The notes under the pieces are model-generated. The model was not told the origin of the DNA, did not search any database, and saw nothing but the letters and a program-made list of their open reading frames with translations. Positions 24,804-33,574 of a DNA stretch of 64,000 bases are shown here, in pieces. Numbering within the stretch: the first letter of the stretch is position 1; every line of letters starts with the position of its first letter. Both the position numbers and the translations under genes were made by a program. Origin of the DNA: an uncultured Lachnospiraceae bacterium (GTDB lineage: Bacteria; Bacillota; Clostridia; Lachnospirales; Lachnospiraceae); the NCBI GenBank assembly GCA_934317005.1, contig CAKREB010000003.1, forward strand, positions 62,001-126,000, read 5' to 3'.

Positions 24804-25967
24804 ATGCAGAACTTTTTTTATTCTATTCCAACAAAAATTGCATTTGGTGAGGGGGAACTAAAGAACCTGCCAACATTTGTAAAAGCATGTGGAACGAAGG
24901 CACTGATCGTATATGGTGGTGGCAGTATCAAGCGTACCGGGTTGTACGATAAAGTGACAGGACTGCTTCGTGAAAATGGAATTGAGTACGAGGAGCTGTC
25001 GGGAGTAGAGCCGAATCCGAGAGTGACAACGGTAAACAGAGGTGTTAAGATCTGCCGTGAAAAAGGAATCGATGTAATTCTGCCAATTGGCGGTGGAAGT
25101 ACGATTGACTGCGCAAAGGGAGTGGCAGCAGCATATTATTATGATGGTGATGCATGGGATATCGTAGAAGATAATTCACTTGTGACGAATGCACTGCCGA
25201 TTGTAACAATCCTGACTTTGGCGGCAACCGGATCAGAGATGGATTATTTTGCGGTTATTTCGAATGATGAGTTAAAAGAGAAGAAGGATATATACAGCCC
25301 ATTGGTGTATCCGGCATATTCTATCCTCGATCCGACTTTAACCTATTCTGTACCGCAGTACCAGACGGCATCAGGAACGGCTGACATTATGTCACACCTT
25401 TTTGAGGTTTATTTTAATGGTGTGGAGGGAACCTATTTTCAGGAACGCATCATAGAAGGCATGTTAAAGACTTGTGTGAAATATGGACCGATTGCCTGCA
25501 AGGAGCCAGACAATTATGATGCAAGAGCAAATCTGATGTGGACGTCAAGCTGGGCAATCAATGGATTTATTGCCTGTGGAAAATCAGGAGCATGGCCTTG
25601 TCATGCGATGGAACATCAGCTTAGCGCATATTATGATGTGACACATGGTCATGGTCTGGCGGTGCTGACTCCAGTGTGGATGGAATATACCTTGAATGAT
25701 AAGACATTATCTATGTTTGTTCAGTATGGCAAAAATGTATTTGATATTGACGCTTCTTTAGATGACTATGAGATTGCTCATCTTGCGATTAAAAAGACAA
25801 GAGAAGTATTTGAAGCAATGGGACTGAAGCTGACGCTGCGTGATACGGGTGTGTCTGACAAGGATAACTTCCGTGAAATGGCAGAAAAGGCGGCAAAGGC
25901 AAGTGAAGGCAGTTTTGTAGAACTGACGGTAGACGATATTATCGAAATCTATGACCGTTCTTTCTAG
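24804..25967 (+). CDS. Iron-containing alcohol dehydrogenase, NADPH-dependent butanol dehydrogenase type
   Basis: A 387-aa group III alcohol dehydrogenase. NAD(P)-binding is shown by VYGGGSIKRTGLYDKV and PIGGGSTIDCAKG. The metal ligands are in ADIMSHLFEVYF (Asp, His) and in CHAMEHQLSAYYDVTHGHGLAV (two His). It closely resembles YqhD/BdhA enzymes that reduce aldehydes such as butyraldehyde during fermentation. The ATG at 24804 is preceded by AAAGGTGG at good spacing; the GTG at 24792 lies within that box. It appears monocistronic. Confidence 0.93.
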   Translation: MQNFFYSIPTKIAFGEGELKNLPTFVKACGTKALIVYGGGSIKRTGLYDKVTGLLRENGIEYEELSGVEPNPRVTTVNRGVKICREKGIDVILPIGGGSTIDCAKGVAAAYYYDGDAWDIVEDNSLVTNALPIVTILTLAATGSEMDYFAVISNDELKEKKDIYSPLVYPAYSILDPTLTYSVPQYQTASGTADIMSHLFEVYFNGVEGTYFQERIIEGMLKTCVKYGPIACKEPDNYDARANLMWTSSWAINGFIACGKSGAWPCHAMEHQLSAYYDVTHGHGLAVLTPVWMEYTLNDKTLSMFVQYGKNVFDIDASLDDYEIAHLAIKKTREVFEAMGLKLTLRDTGVSDKDNFREMAEKAAKASEGSFVELTVDDIIEIYDRSF

Positions 25968-26162
25968 AAAATGCCATGTATGTCAGAGATGTCCTGAAGT
26001 GAAAACGGTTAAGAAATCGCCAGATAAAGTGTATGAAACTTAACAAAATTCAGAAAAATGATTGATAAAATGTTAATTTTGGTAGAATTGACAGAAAAAA
26101 GTATTGCTGATACAAAATGATTAATAAAATTAACCAAAGATGAAAAAATTATCGAAAAAAGA

Positions 26163-26191
26163 TTGACAGTGCAGATGTAGGATGCTAAGAT
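26163..26191 (+). promoter_or_regulatory. Promoter of the polyamine transport operon
   Basis: TTGACA, 17-bp spacer, TAAGAT. Transcription would begin near 26198, giving a 200-nt leader before potD. The upstream part of the gap (25968-26162) is AT-rich with no recognised element. Confidence 0.65.
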
Positions 26192-26242
26192 AAGCCCATA
26201 AAATTTATCTGTGTTAAGAACACATAGAACAATACGGAAATT

Positions 26243-26294
26243 AGAAACGGTCGACGGAGACTCTAAGGAATCTCTGCCGACCGTTTCTTTGTTT
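26243..26294 (+). terminator. Hairpin in the potD leader, possible attenuator
   Basis: AGAAACGGTCG pairs with CGACCGTTTCT (11 perfect bp), extended inward by an imperfect CGGAGA/TCTCTG, then TTTGTTTT. It lies between the promoter at 26163 and the potD start, so it would control read-through into the operon. The ADH gene ends 275 bp upstream. Confidence 0.6.
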
Positions 26295-26398
26295 TAGTCG
26301 GATGATGCACAAGAGCACGGACAGACGGGTTTCTTGTAAAAAGAACAGTATGCGTCAAAGAAGCAGAAAACGTTTCCAAAGCTAAGGAGGGACAGAAT

Positions 26399-27487
26399 AT
26401 GAGAATGAAAAAACTATTATCATTGAGTTTGGCAGCAGCGTTGGTTGTATCTAGTTTAACAGGATGTGGTTCAGGTAGTGATAAGAGCAGCTCTGAGGGA
26501 AAAGCAGACAGTATTAATATCATGGTCTGGGAGGGAACCTGGTCGGAGGAAGCATTTAAAGATTTTGAAAAGGAAACGGGAATTAAGGTCAATGTCAGTT
26601 ACATTGATAATACTGATACAATCATTTCAAAGCTGGTAGAAGGAAGTGCAGATTATGACGTGGTTGATATCGAATCAGCATATGTAAAATCCTTCGTTGA
26701 TAATGATCTGTTAGTAAAGCTAAACAGTGACAAGCTTACAAACAAATCAAATATCATTGATGAATATCTTGCAGGAGCCATCGGTGATGAAAAGATGGAA
26801 TATACATGTCCTGACATGGCACCGGGTTATACAGGAATCATCTATAATAAAGAAACCTGTCCGATTAAGATTACAAAGTTTTCTGATCTGGCTGATCCGA
26901 AGTTAAAAGGTCAGGTCGCTATGGTAAATTCAACGATTTCGCTGTATGGAGCAGCGCTGGAGGCTCTTGGTTATCAGGCTGATTCAAAGGACGAAAAAGA
27001 GATTTCCGAGGCAAATGAGTTGCTTAAGAAGATTAAGAAAAATGTAAAGGCATTTGTCGGTGAGAGTGCTACTTCACAGCTTGAAAATGGAGAATGTAGC
27101 GTAGCACTTTGCTGGGATTACCTGCAGCTTTGCAACGATACAAAAGAGAATTGGGATAAATTTGCTATGGCAGATATTGAATCCGGATGTGAATATTTTA
27201 CACAGTACTGGGGCGTGCCATCATCCTCTGAAAAACAGGATGAGGCAGAAGAGTTTATTAATTTCATGTTAAAGCCGGAAGAACTAGCAAAATGTTATAC
27301 GGAAAATGGTGGCGTACCGGTAGTAAAGAAGGAACTGATTGAAAAATATCTTCCAGACGGTTTCTATGATAATCCTGCTATTAAGAAATATGCAGAATTA
27401 AAAGACAGTGCATGGAACATTGCAGTAAGTGATGATCAGATCAGTCTGATGGATACTTACTATACAGAACTGATGGGAAATGAGTAA
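26399..27487 (+). CDS. potD: Spermidine/putrescine ABC transporter substrate-binding lipoprotein
   Basis: A 362-aa lipoprotein with lipobox LTGC (Cys23). The mature part has the PotD/PotF fold: INIMVWEGTWSEEAFKDFEKETGIKV, DYDVVDIES, GVPSSSEKQDEAEEFINFML. It would capture polyamines outside the membrane and deliver them to PotBC. It is the first gene of the operon; AAGGAGGG precedes the ATG. Two hairpins separate it from the following P-II gene. Confidence 0.88.
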   Translation: MRMKKLLSLSLAAALVVSSLTGCGSGSDKSSSEGKADSINIMVWEGTWSEEAFKDFEKETGIKVNVSYIDNTDTIISKLVEGSADYDVVDIESAYVKSFVDNDLLVKLNSDKLTNKSNIIDEYLAGAIGDEKMEYTCPDMAPGYTGIIYNKETCPIKITKFSDLADPKLKGQVAMVNSTISLYGAALEALGYQADSKDEKEISEANELLKKIKKNVKAFVGESATSQLENGECSVALCWDYLQLCNDTKENWDKFAMADIESGCEYFTQYWGVPSSSEKQDEAEEFINFMLKPEELAKCYTENGGVPVVKKELIEKYLPDGFYDNPAIKKYAELKDSAWNIAVSDDQISLMDTYYTELMGNE

Positions 27488-27540
27488 TGTGTTATCGGTA
27501 AAAATGATAGTGTCGCAGATAAAGCAGCAGAATGGGGATT

Positions 27541-27602
27541 GTGTGAAAATATAATTTTCCACACGCGGGATTTGTGCCTGAGCGCACTTGGCACAAACCC
27601 GC
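27541..27602 (+). other. Tandem intercistronic hairpins between potD and the P-II gene
   Basis: The first hairpin pairs GTGTGAAAAT with ATTTTCCACAC (one bulge, 27541-27564). The second pairs GCGGGATTTGTGCC with GGCACAAACCCGC (27565-27602). Neither is followed by a T-tract, so they look like RNA-stability or processing elements rather than terminators. Confidence 0.55.
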
Positions 27603-27639
27603 TACATACAAAAAAATGTGCGCAGAAACGAGGATTATT

Positions 27640-27981
27640 ATGAAAAAAATAGAGATTGTAACAAGACCTGAGAAACTTGTAGGATTAAAAGAAGTGTTAG
27701 CAAGTCATAACTGTCAGGGTATGACAGTAAATTCCGTAATGGGTTGTGGACGTCAGAAAGGATACCTTCCGGAGATGAATTTTACCGGTGAAGATATTAA
27801 TCTTTTACCGAAGATTATGGTATTTGTTGTTGTAGAGGATGAACAGACAGAAGAAATCTTAGCAGATATTTCTACTGCAATCGGAACCGGTAAGACCGGT
27901 GATGGTAAAGTTTTTGTAACTGATGTTGTAGATGTTATGCGTATTCGTACAAATGAACGTGGTGCTGACGCAATTAACTAG
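27640..27981 (+). CDS. P-II family nitrogen regulatory protein
   Basis: A 113-aa GlnB/GlnK-type trimer-forming signal protein. The T-loop region is GCGRQKGYLPEMNFTGEDINLLPK (residues 35-58), and the B-loop is TGKTGDGKVFV (83-93), which binds ATP/ADP. The T-loop does not contain the Tyr51 used for uridylylation in proteobacteria. P-II proteins report 2-oxoglutarate and adenylate state and bind partners such as AmtB. Here it lies between potD and potA rather than beside an ammonium transporter, which suggests control of polyamine uptake. The ATG at 27640 has GAGG before it. Confidence 0.9.
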   Translation: MKKIEIVTRPEKLVGLKEVLASHNCQGMTVNSVMGCGRQKGYLPEMNFTGEDINLLPKIMVFVVVEDEQTEEILADISTAIGTGKTGDGKVFVTDVVDVMRIRTNERGADAIN

Positions 27982-28047
27982 TATCATATGGAACGTGCTA
28001 CACAAAAAGATGTGTACAAAAAATTGGACAGATAAGGAGATTTGCAT

Positions 28048-29184
28048 ATGAGTAAAACAATAGTATCCTTAATGAATGTAGAAAAATGGTATGGAGATAA
28101 TCATGTGGTAAAAAATATGAATGTCAACATAGCAGAAGGCGAATTCCTTACATTGTTAGGACCTTCCGGATGTGGAAAGACAACAACGCTTCGTATGATA
28201 TCCGGATTTGAACTTCCAACAACAGGAATGATTAAAGTGCAGGGAGAAAGTGTAGAGAAAAAAGAACCATATCAGCGTGATGTAAATACGGTATTTCAGA
28301 ATTATGCATTGTTTCCAAACATGAATGTGTTTGACAATGTGGCATATGGGTTAAAGGTAAAAAAGGTGCCGAAGGATGAGATTAAAGAGCGTGTAACAAC
28401 AATGTTAAAGCTGGTACAGCTCGAAGGATTTGAAAAAAGAAAGATTACACAGATGTCCGGTGGTCAGAAGCAGCGTGTTGCCATTGCGCGTGCGCTGATC
28501 AACCGCCCCAAAGTACTTTTGTTAGATGAGCCGCTTGGTGCGCTGGATCTAAAGCTTCGTAAGCAGATGCAGATTGAGTTAAAAAGACTTCAGAAGAAGT
28601 TAGGCATTACCTTTGTCTATGTCACACATGATCAGGAAGAAGCTTTGACAATGAGTGACCGTATTGCCATTATCAATCAGGGAGTTATGGAGCAGATTGA
28701 TACACCAATCAATATCTATCAGAAACCAAAGACAAAATTTGTAGCCGGATTTATCGGTGAATCCAATATTATGGATGCAATTGTTTTGGAAGATCATGAT
28801 GGAAAAGCAGTAGTCGGTATGGAAGTTGGAAAAGGAACGGTTGCAGACTTAGAGGATAAGCTTTCTGTCAATGATCCGGTTTCTGTATCCGTTCGTCCGG
28901 AGAATATGCTGTTTTCTGAGACTCCAGTGGAAGGTTTTAACTTAAAGGGTGTTGTAAAAGAGCATATTTATGTGGGAAATATCATCAAAATGATGATTAC
29001 ATTAAACGATGGCACAGAAATTAAGGTAAACCGTTTCAGTCCGGATGATCTTGCAGAAGTAGGAAAATTAGTGTATCTGTATTGGGATCTTGATAAGGGT
29101 GTTGCGATCAAAGAGAAACATCTTGTCAATACAGATTCCGTCAGAGATATTGAAGGAGGGAATGCGGATGACGAAGACGAATGA
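28048..29184 (+). CDS. potA: Spermidine/putrescine ABC transporter ATP-binding protein
   Basis: A 378-aa ABC ATPase. Walker A is GPSGCGKTT, the signature is MSGGQKQRVAIARAL, and Walker B is VLLLDEPLGALD. The C-terminal TOBE domain (about 290-360) is typical of the polyamine/iron/sugar subclass. AAGGAGA lies seven bases before the ATG at 28048. It belongs to the pot operon and its end overlaps potB by 17 bp. Confidence 0.93.
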   Translation: MSKTIVSLMNVEKWYGDNHVVKNMNVNIAEGEFLTLLGPSGCGKTTTLRMISGFELPTTGMIKVQGESVEKKEPYQRDVNTVFQNYALFPNMNVFDNVAYGLKVKKVPKDEIKERVTTMLKLVQLEGFEKRKITQMSGGQKQRVAIARALINRPKVLLLDEPLGALDLKLRKQMQIELKRLQKKLGITFVYVTHDQEEALTMSDRIAIINQGVMEQIDTPINIYQKPKTKFVAGFIGESNIMDAIVLEDHDGKAVVGMEVGKGTVADLEDKLSVNDPVSVSVRPENMLFSETPVEGFNLKGVVKEHIYVGNIIKMMITLNDGTEIKVNRFSPDDLAEVGKLVYLYWDLDKGVAIKEKHLVNTDSVRDIEGGNADDEDE

Positions 29185-30082
29185 TGCGAAAGCTGCCGTA
29201 ACAGGCAAAAAAAAGCACAAGGATAAACGTTCCTTTAAATCGTGGCTTGCATCTGCTGTGATGTGTGGCCCGATTACCATCTGGACTGTTCTTTTCATCA
29301 TTCTGCCAATCATTCTTCTGGCAGTGATGAGCTTTATGACAAAGGGACCACTTGGACGTGTAGTATATAAGTTTACATTAGATAATTATGCAGAAATGTT
29401 TAAGCCGGTATATTTTACCGTAATCAAGCAGTCGCTGATCATTGCACTGTGGACAACAGCATTGACGGTTTTACTTGGCTATCCGCTGGCATCCTTTATC
29501 GCGCATGTCAAGAGTAAGACCTCCGGTGTATTGACGGTACTTTTGATGTTGCCATTGTGGGTAAGTGGTCTGGTTATTTTGTATAGTTTCGTTATTATGT
29601 TGAATAAGACAGGTGTAATTAACACAATTCTTATGAATCTGCATATTATTAAGAAGCCATTGAATCTGTTATATAATAATTTTGCGGTTATTGTGGGTAT
29701 GCTGTATATGTTTATTCCGTTTGCTGTGCTACCGATGTATTCTTCTATCGAAAAGCTAGACAAAGGGTTGATTGAAGCATCCAAAGACTTAGGGGCAGGA
29801 CCGGTTAAAACGTTTTTTAAAGTAACGCTTCCACTTACCTCACCGGGGATTTTTGCTGCCGTTATCCTGACGTTTATTCCTTGCATTGGTTACTATATGG
29901 TAACAGATATGTTAGGAGGAGGAACGAACATGATGGTAGGTAACTTGATTTATCGTCAGTTTACAATTTCGAGAAACTGGCCATTTGGTGCAGCACTTGC
30001 GATGGTACTGGCAATTGTGATCTTCATTATGTTATTTATTTATACGAAACTCGGTGGTGACTTAGACGATTTGGGGGCATAG
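29168..30082 (+). CDS. potB: Spermidine/putrescine ABC transporter permease PotB
   Basis: A 304-aa membrane protein with six predicted helices and the EAA-loop LIEASKDLGAGPVKTFFKVTLPLTSPGI that docks on PotA. I chose the ATG at 29168 because GGAGG lies eight bases before it; the ATG at 29162 would be only two bases from it. Overlap with potA suggests translational coupling. Confidence 0.92.
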   Translation: MTKTNDAKAAVTGKKKHKDKRSFKSWLASAVMCGPITIWTVLFIILPIILLAVMSFMTKGPLGRVVYKFTLDNYAEMFKPVYFTVIKQSLIIALWTTALTVLLGYPLASFIAHVKSKTSGVLTVLLMLPLWVSGLVILYSFVIMLNKTGVINTILMNLHIIKKPLNLLYNNFAVIVGMLYMFIPFAVLPMYSSIEKLDKGLIEASKDLGAGPVKTFFKVTLPLTSPGIFAAVILTFIPCIGYYMVTDMLGGGTNMMVGNLIYRQFTISRNWPFGAALAMVLAIVIFIMLFIYTKLGGDLDDLGA

Positions 30083-30085
30083 CTT

Positions 30086-30913
30086 ATGGATAAAAGAAAA
30101 GTAAAGAAAAAGACCTTAAAAGGAATCTCTGTATTTTATGTCGTTTTGATGTATATATTCTTCTATGCACCGGTTGCTGTTATGATTGTCTTTTCGTTTA
30201 ATAACAGTCGTGCAAATGTAGTATGGCAGGGATTTACTACAAAGTGGTATGCAAAATTATTTGGGGATACAGAACTTTGGACCGTATTTGGAAAGACACT
30301 TTTGATCGCCGTGATCACGACTGTGCTTGGTGTCGTTGTCGGAACGATGGGTGCTGTTGGTTATATGAATGCAAAATACAAAGGCAAAAAGCTGATTACT
30401 AATGCGATTTATTTTCCAATCGTTATTCCAGAGATCGTACTTGCGATTGCAACACTTCTGGTGTTTAACCAGAGCGGATTTTCCCTGAGCATAGGAACCA
30501 TCATCATAGGTAATACAACATTGGTACTTCCTTATGTATACATTACAATCAAGGCACGACTGGTCGGCATGGATCCGTCGATCGAAGAGGCATCTCTGGA
30601 TCTTGGCGCAAACCGTTTTTATACTTTTATGCATGTAACACTTCCGGCTATTGTACCGGGTGTTATGTCAGCAGCCTTTATGGCATTTTCGCTGGCACTG
30701 GATGACCTGATCATTACAAGCTTTCTTGCCAATGCCGAAACATCAACATTGCCAATGAAGGTATATTCTATGATCAAGAAGGGCGTATCACCGGAAATCA
30801 ATGCTTTGACAACTATTATCTTTAGCTTTAGTATAATCTGTCTGTTGATTTATTTTGCAAAAGAGATCATTCATAAAGTACATACAGCGAGACAACGTGC
30901 ACATTCTATGTAG
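30086..30913 (+). CDS. potC: Spermidine/putrescine ABC transporter permease PotC
   Basis: A 275-aa membrane protein with about six helices and the EAA-loop SIEEASLDLGANRFYTFMHVTLPAIVPGVM. It is the second permease of the polyamine importer, starting 3 bp after potB, and the last gene of the operon before a strong terminator. Confidence 0.92.
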   Translation: MDKRKVKKKTLKGISVFYVVLMYIFFYAPVAVMIVFSFNNSRANVVWQGFTTKWYAKLFGDTELWTVFGKTLLIAVITTVLGVVVGTMGAVGYMNAKYKGKKLITNAIYFPIVIPEIVLAIATLLVFNQSGFSLSIGTIIIGNTTLVLPYVYITIKARLVGMDPSIEEASLDLGANRFYTFMHVTLPAIVPGVMSAAFMAFSLALDDLIITSFLANAETSTLPMKVYSMIKKGVSPEINALTTIIFSFSIICLLIYFAKEIIHKVHTARQRAHSM

Positions 30914-31004
30914 CAGAGTACATGCTGGAAAGCAGGTTTAAATGATGCACACAAAGTATTCTGAGTAACATACGAAAAACAGAATAGCGTATTATGAAAC
31001 GCGA

Positions 31005-31045
31005 AGAGGCGGCAGAGCAGATTTTGCTCTTCTGCCTCTCTTTTT
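31005..31045 (+). terminator. Terminator of the pot operon
   Basis: AGAGGCGGCAGAGCA pairs with TGCTCTTCTGCCTCT (one mismatch), then CTTTTT. Confidence 0.9.
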
Positions 31046-31074
31046 GATAGATGCGTTTTGGATTGGAGGAAATT

Positions 31075-32223
31075 ATGGATACAAAGATTGAATTTTTATA
31101 TTTAAATGAAGAAGATATGTTAAAAGCAGGTGTGTTAGATGCCGGTAAATGCGTAGATACAATGGGCGAAGTGGTGAGCTTATTAAGTGAGGGTGACTGC
31201 ATGATGGGCGGCCGCAACCGTAATAATCATGGAATCCAGCTTATGTTTCCTAAAAAATCACCGATTGAAGGATTCCCTTTAGAGGATTCCAGAGATCGCC
31301 GGTTTATGTCGATGCCGGCATATCTTGGCGGCAGATTTCATATCGCAGGGGAAAAGTGGTATGGTTCCAACGGACGAAATGCACAGCGTGGATTACCTCG
31401 TTCGATCCTGATGGTGACATTAAATGATATTGAAACGGGACAGCCGCTTGCGTACATGTCAGCCAATCTTTTGAGTGCAATGCGTACCGGGGCAATGCCC
31501 GGACTGACGGCGCAGTATCTTGCGAGAAAAGACTCAAAGGTGATTTCTCTGATCGGGCCGGGTGCAGTAAATAAAACATGTCTGATGGCATATCTGTCAA
31601 AGTTTGACGGCATTGAAACCATTAAGATTAAGGGAAGCTCTGCAAAGTCAAAGACAGCACTGGAGATGAAAGCATTCATTGAAAAGGAATATCCTCAGAT
31701 TAAAAATATCATTATCTGTGACGATTTGGAAGAGGCGGTAAAGGATGCAGATATCATCAGCGAGGCAGTTTCTGTGGCGCATGGAAAGTGGCCGGTCTTT
31801 AAGCCTGAGTGGTTAAAGCCAGGATGTGTCTTTATTTCTTCCGGCACAATGGATATGACAGATCATACTTTTATCCAGAAGAATATGACAAAGGTTGTGG
31901 ACAATATTCATATGTATGAAGAATACATAGAAGTATATCAGGAGTATGACAAGAACGGAAAACGTAAGTCTTCCGGAACACCTGGCATGTATTTTGTCAA
32001 TATGATCGAGGATGGATTGATTGATAAAAAAGAGGTGTACCATTTAGGGGACATTGTTCGCGGAATTACTCCGGGAAGAACCAGTGATGATCAGATGTTT
32101 TTAGTAAGTCTTGGCGGTATGCCAATCTTAGATCTGGGCTGGGGCTTTGAATGCTGGCAGAAGGCACTGCGCATGGGAATCGGTACAAAGCTTAAGTTAT
32201 GGGATACACCGTTTTTGTGTTAA
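31075..32223 (+). CDS. Ornithine cyclodeaminase/mu-crystallin family protein (tyramine oxidase subunit B-like)
   Basis: A 382-aa Rossmann-fold protein. The nucleotide-binding motif is VISLIGPGAVNKTCLMAYL, preceded by the family helix SANLLSAMRTGAMPGLTAQYLARKDSK. Overall it matches the ornithine cyclodeaminase/mu-crystallin family, and more closely the Lachnospiraceae members labelled tyramine oxidase subunit B, a name I recall from annotations; substrate is unproven. The ATG at 31075 follows TTGGAGG. Its neighbours, a polyamine importer upstream and an MFS exporter/importer downstream, fit amine or amino-acid metabolism. Confidence 0.8.
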   Translation: MDTKIEFLYLNEEDMLKAGVLDAGKCVDTMGEVVSLLSEGDCMMGGRNRNNHGIQLMFPKKSPIEGFPLEDSRDRRFMSMPAYLGGRFHIAGEKWYGSNGRNAQRGLPRSILMVTLNDIETGQPLAYMSANLLSAMRTGAMPGLTAQYLARKDSKVISLIGPGAVNKTCLMAYLSKFDGIETIKIKGSSAKSKTALEMKAFIEKEYPQIKNIIICDDLEEAVKDADIISEAVSVAHGKWPVFKPEWLKPGCVFISSGTMDMTDHTFIQKNMTKVVDNIHMYEEYIEVYQEYDKNGKRKSSGTPGMYFVNMIEDGLIDKKEVYHLGDIVRGITPGRTSDDQMFLVSLGGMPILDLGWGFECWQKALRMGIGTKLKLWDTPFLC

Positions 32224-32271
32224 TGTAGTCTGGTTTGGAAAGATTATGGCAGAAAGGTATGGTAGCAGTGT

Positions 32272-33516
32272 ATGAAGACAGACAAGAAGTTGACAGCGAA
32301 GTATGGTGCATTGCAGGGGGCATACTGGATGCTTGCCGCGGTAGGCATGGCGTTTTTGACGCCGATATTAGAGGCAAAAGAGTTTAGCAGTGCTGAGATT
32401 GGATGGCTTAATGCGATTAAGTTTGCATCAGTTATTATTTTTCAAATCTGGATCGCGGCCTTTTCGGATCGTCATGCTAAGACGGTTTCGCTCAAGTGGG
32501 TTATGGAAGCGATGGCAGTTGTCAGTATGGCAGCCGCCGGAATATTGTGGCTGATAGAAGATGATTTTATACAGGCAGCATTGGTCTTTATATTGTATGG
32601 TGCGACAGTAAGCTGTCTGTCACCGATCATTGATTCTCTCTCTATCCAATATTTGAATCATGGAAGAAATCTGAACTATACTGTTGCGCGCTCAGCAGGA
32701 TCGGTTACGTGGGCATTTGCCTGTATTGGTATCGGTAAGGCTGCGGATATTTGTGGTGTGAATAATATTTTATTGTTACAGATAGCGGCTACCATCCTGT
32801 TTTTTGTCATCTGTGTCTGGATGGATCCGGTTGATTTTTCTAAAGAGAGCACAGCAGAGTCCGAAGAAGTAAAGAAAAGTGACGATGAAAAAAAGGTTCA
32901 CAGTTCTTTTTATTTGATCTGTAATTATCCGAAATATACATTGTTTCTGATCGCCTGCCTGATCATGTATATGGGATATAACCTGAATGCCACTTTTATG
33001 ATTGACATTATTAAGCGTCTTGGTGGCGGACATACAGAGCTTGGATGGTCGGAGTTTGTACTGGCAATCTCGGAAGTGCCGGTCATGCTGCTGTTTGCAA
33101 AGATGCGAAAGAAGTTTTCCTTAGATCAGCTTATGGTTATCTGTGCCATTTTTTGTACACTGCGTGCGGCTGGAACGGCATTTGCACCGAATGTACTGCT
33201 TGTTATACTGGCACAGGGCTTTGAGATTTTTGGTATGAGTATTTATTATGCCGGTATTGTTTTTTTTGTCATGGAAAACCTGCCGGATACAGATGTGGTG
33301 AAGGGAGTTTCCTTTATCAATGTGGCAGCAGTTGGAGTGGGACAGGTATTTGCATCAGCGGTCTGTGGGATGATTCGGGATGCATTTGGTCTTGACTGGC
33401 TTTTAAATATCAGCATCTTAGTATCAGCGTGCTCTATTTTACTAATGATTGGGATGCTGAGAGCACCAAAAAACAGAAAATGTTATGAGAAGCAGAAAAA
33501 GAAAGTACTCGTATAA
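32272..33516 (+). CDS. MFS transporter (MFS_1_like)
   Basis: A 414-aa protein with about twelve transmembrane helices, split by a hydrophilic central loop of Lys/Glu/Ser (residues ~193-220). The N-terminal AYWMLAAVGMAFLTPILEAKEFSSAEIGWL resembles LacY/nucleoside-proton-symporter-like permeases. The substrate is not evident. It lies 48 bp after the ornithine-cyclodeaminase-like gene and is likely co-transcribed, ending at a shared bidirectional terminator. Confidence 0.85.
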   Translation: MKTDKKLTAKYGALQGAYWMLAAVGMAFLTPILEAKEFSSAEIGWLNAIKFASVIIFQIWIAAFSDRHAKTVSLKWVMEAMAVVSMAAAGILWLIEDDFIQAALVFILYGATVSCLSPIIDSLSIQYLNHGRNLNYTVARSAGSVTWAFACIGIGKAADICGVNNILLLQIAATILFFVICVWMDPVDFSKESTAESEEVKKSDDEKKVHSSFYLICNYPKYTLFLIACLIMYMGYNLNATFMIDIIKRLGGGHTELGWSEFVLAISEVPVMLLFAKMRKKFSLDQLMVICAIFCTLRAAGTAFAPNVLLVILAQGFEIFGMSIYYAGIVFFVMENLPDTDVVKGVSFINVAAVGVGQVFASAVCGMIRDAFGLDWLLNISILVSACSILLMIGMLRAPKNRKCYEKQKKKVLV

Positions 33517-33517
33517 T

Positions 33518-33567
33518 AAAAAGAGAATGCGCCGTGAAGTGGGCACTTCACGGCGCATTCTCTTTTT
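33518..33567. terminator. Perfect 24-bp bidirectional terminator
   Basis: AAAAAGAGAATGCGCCGTGAAGTG and its exact complement around a 2-nt centre, with A-run and T-run at the ends. It serves the MFS gene and the convergent FliD-like gene. The GAGAATGC core is shared with 3076 and 18535. Confidence 0.92.
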
Positions 33568-33574
33568 GCAGTAA

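Noticed and set aside
24569..24850. A 93-codon open frame overlapping the dehydrogenase start
   Set aside because: It crosses the terminator and the 23-bp hairpin, has no ribosome-binding site, and conflicts with the well-supported dehydrogenase start.
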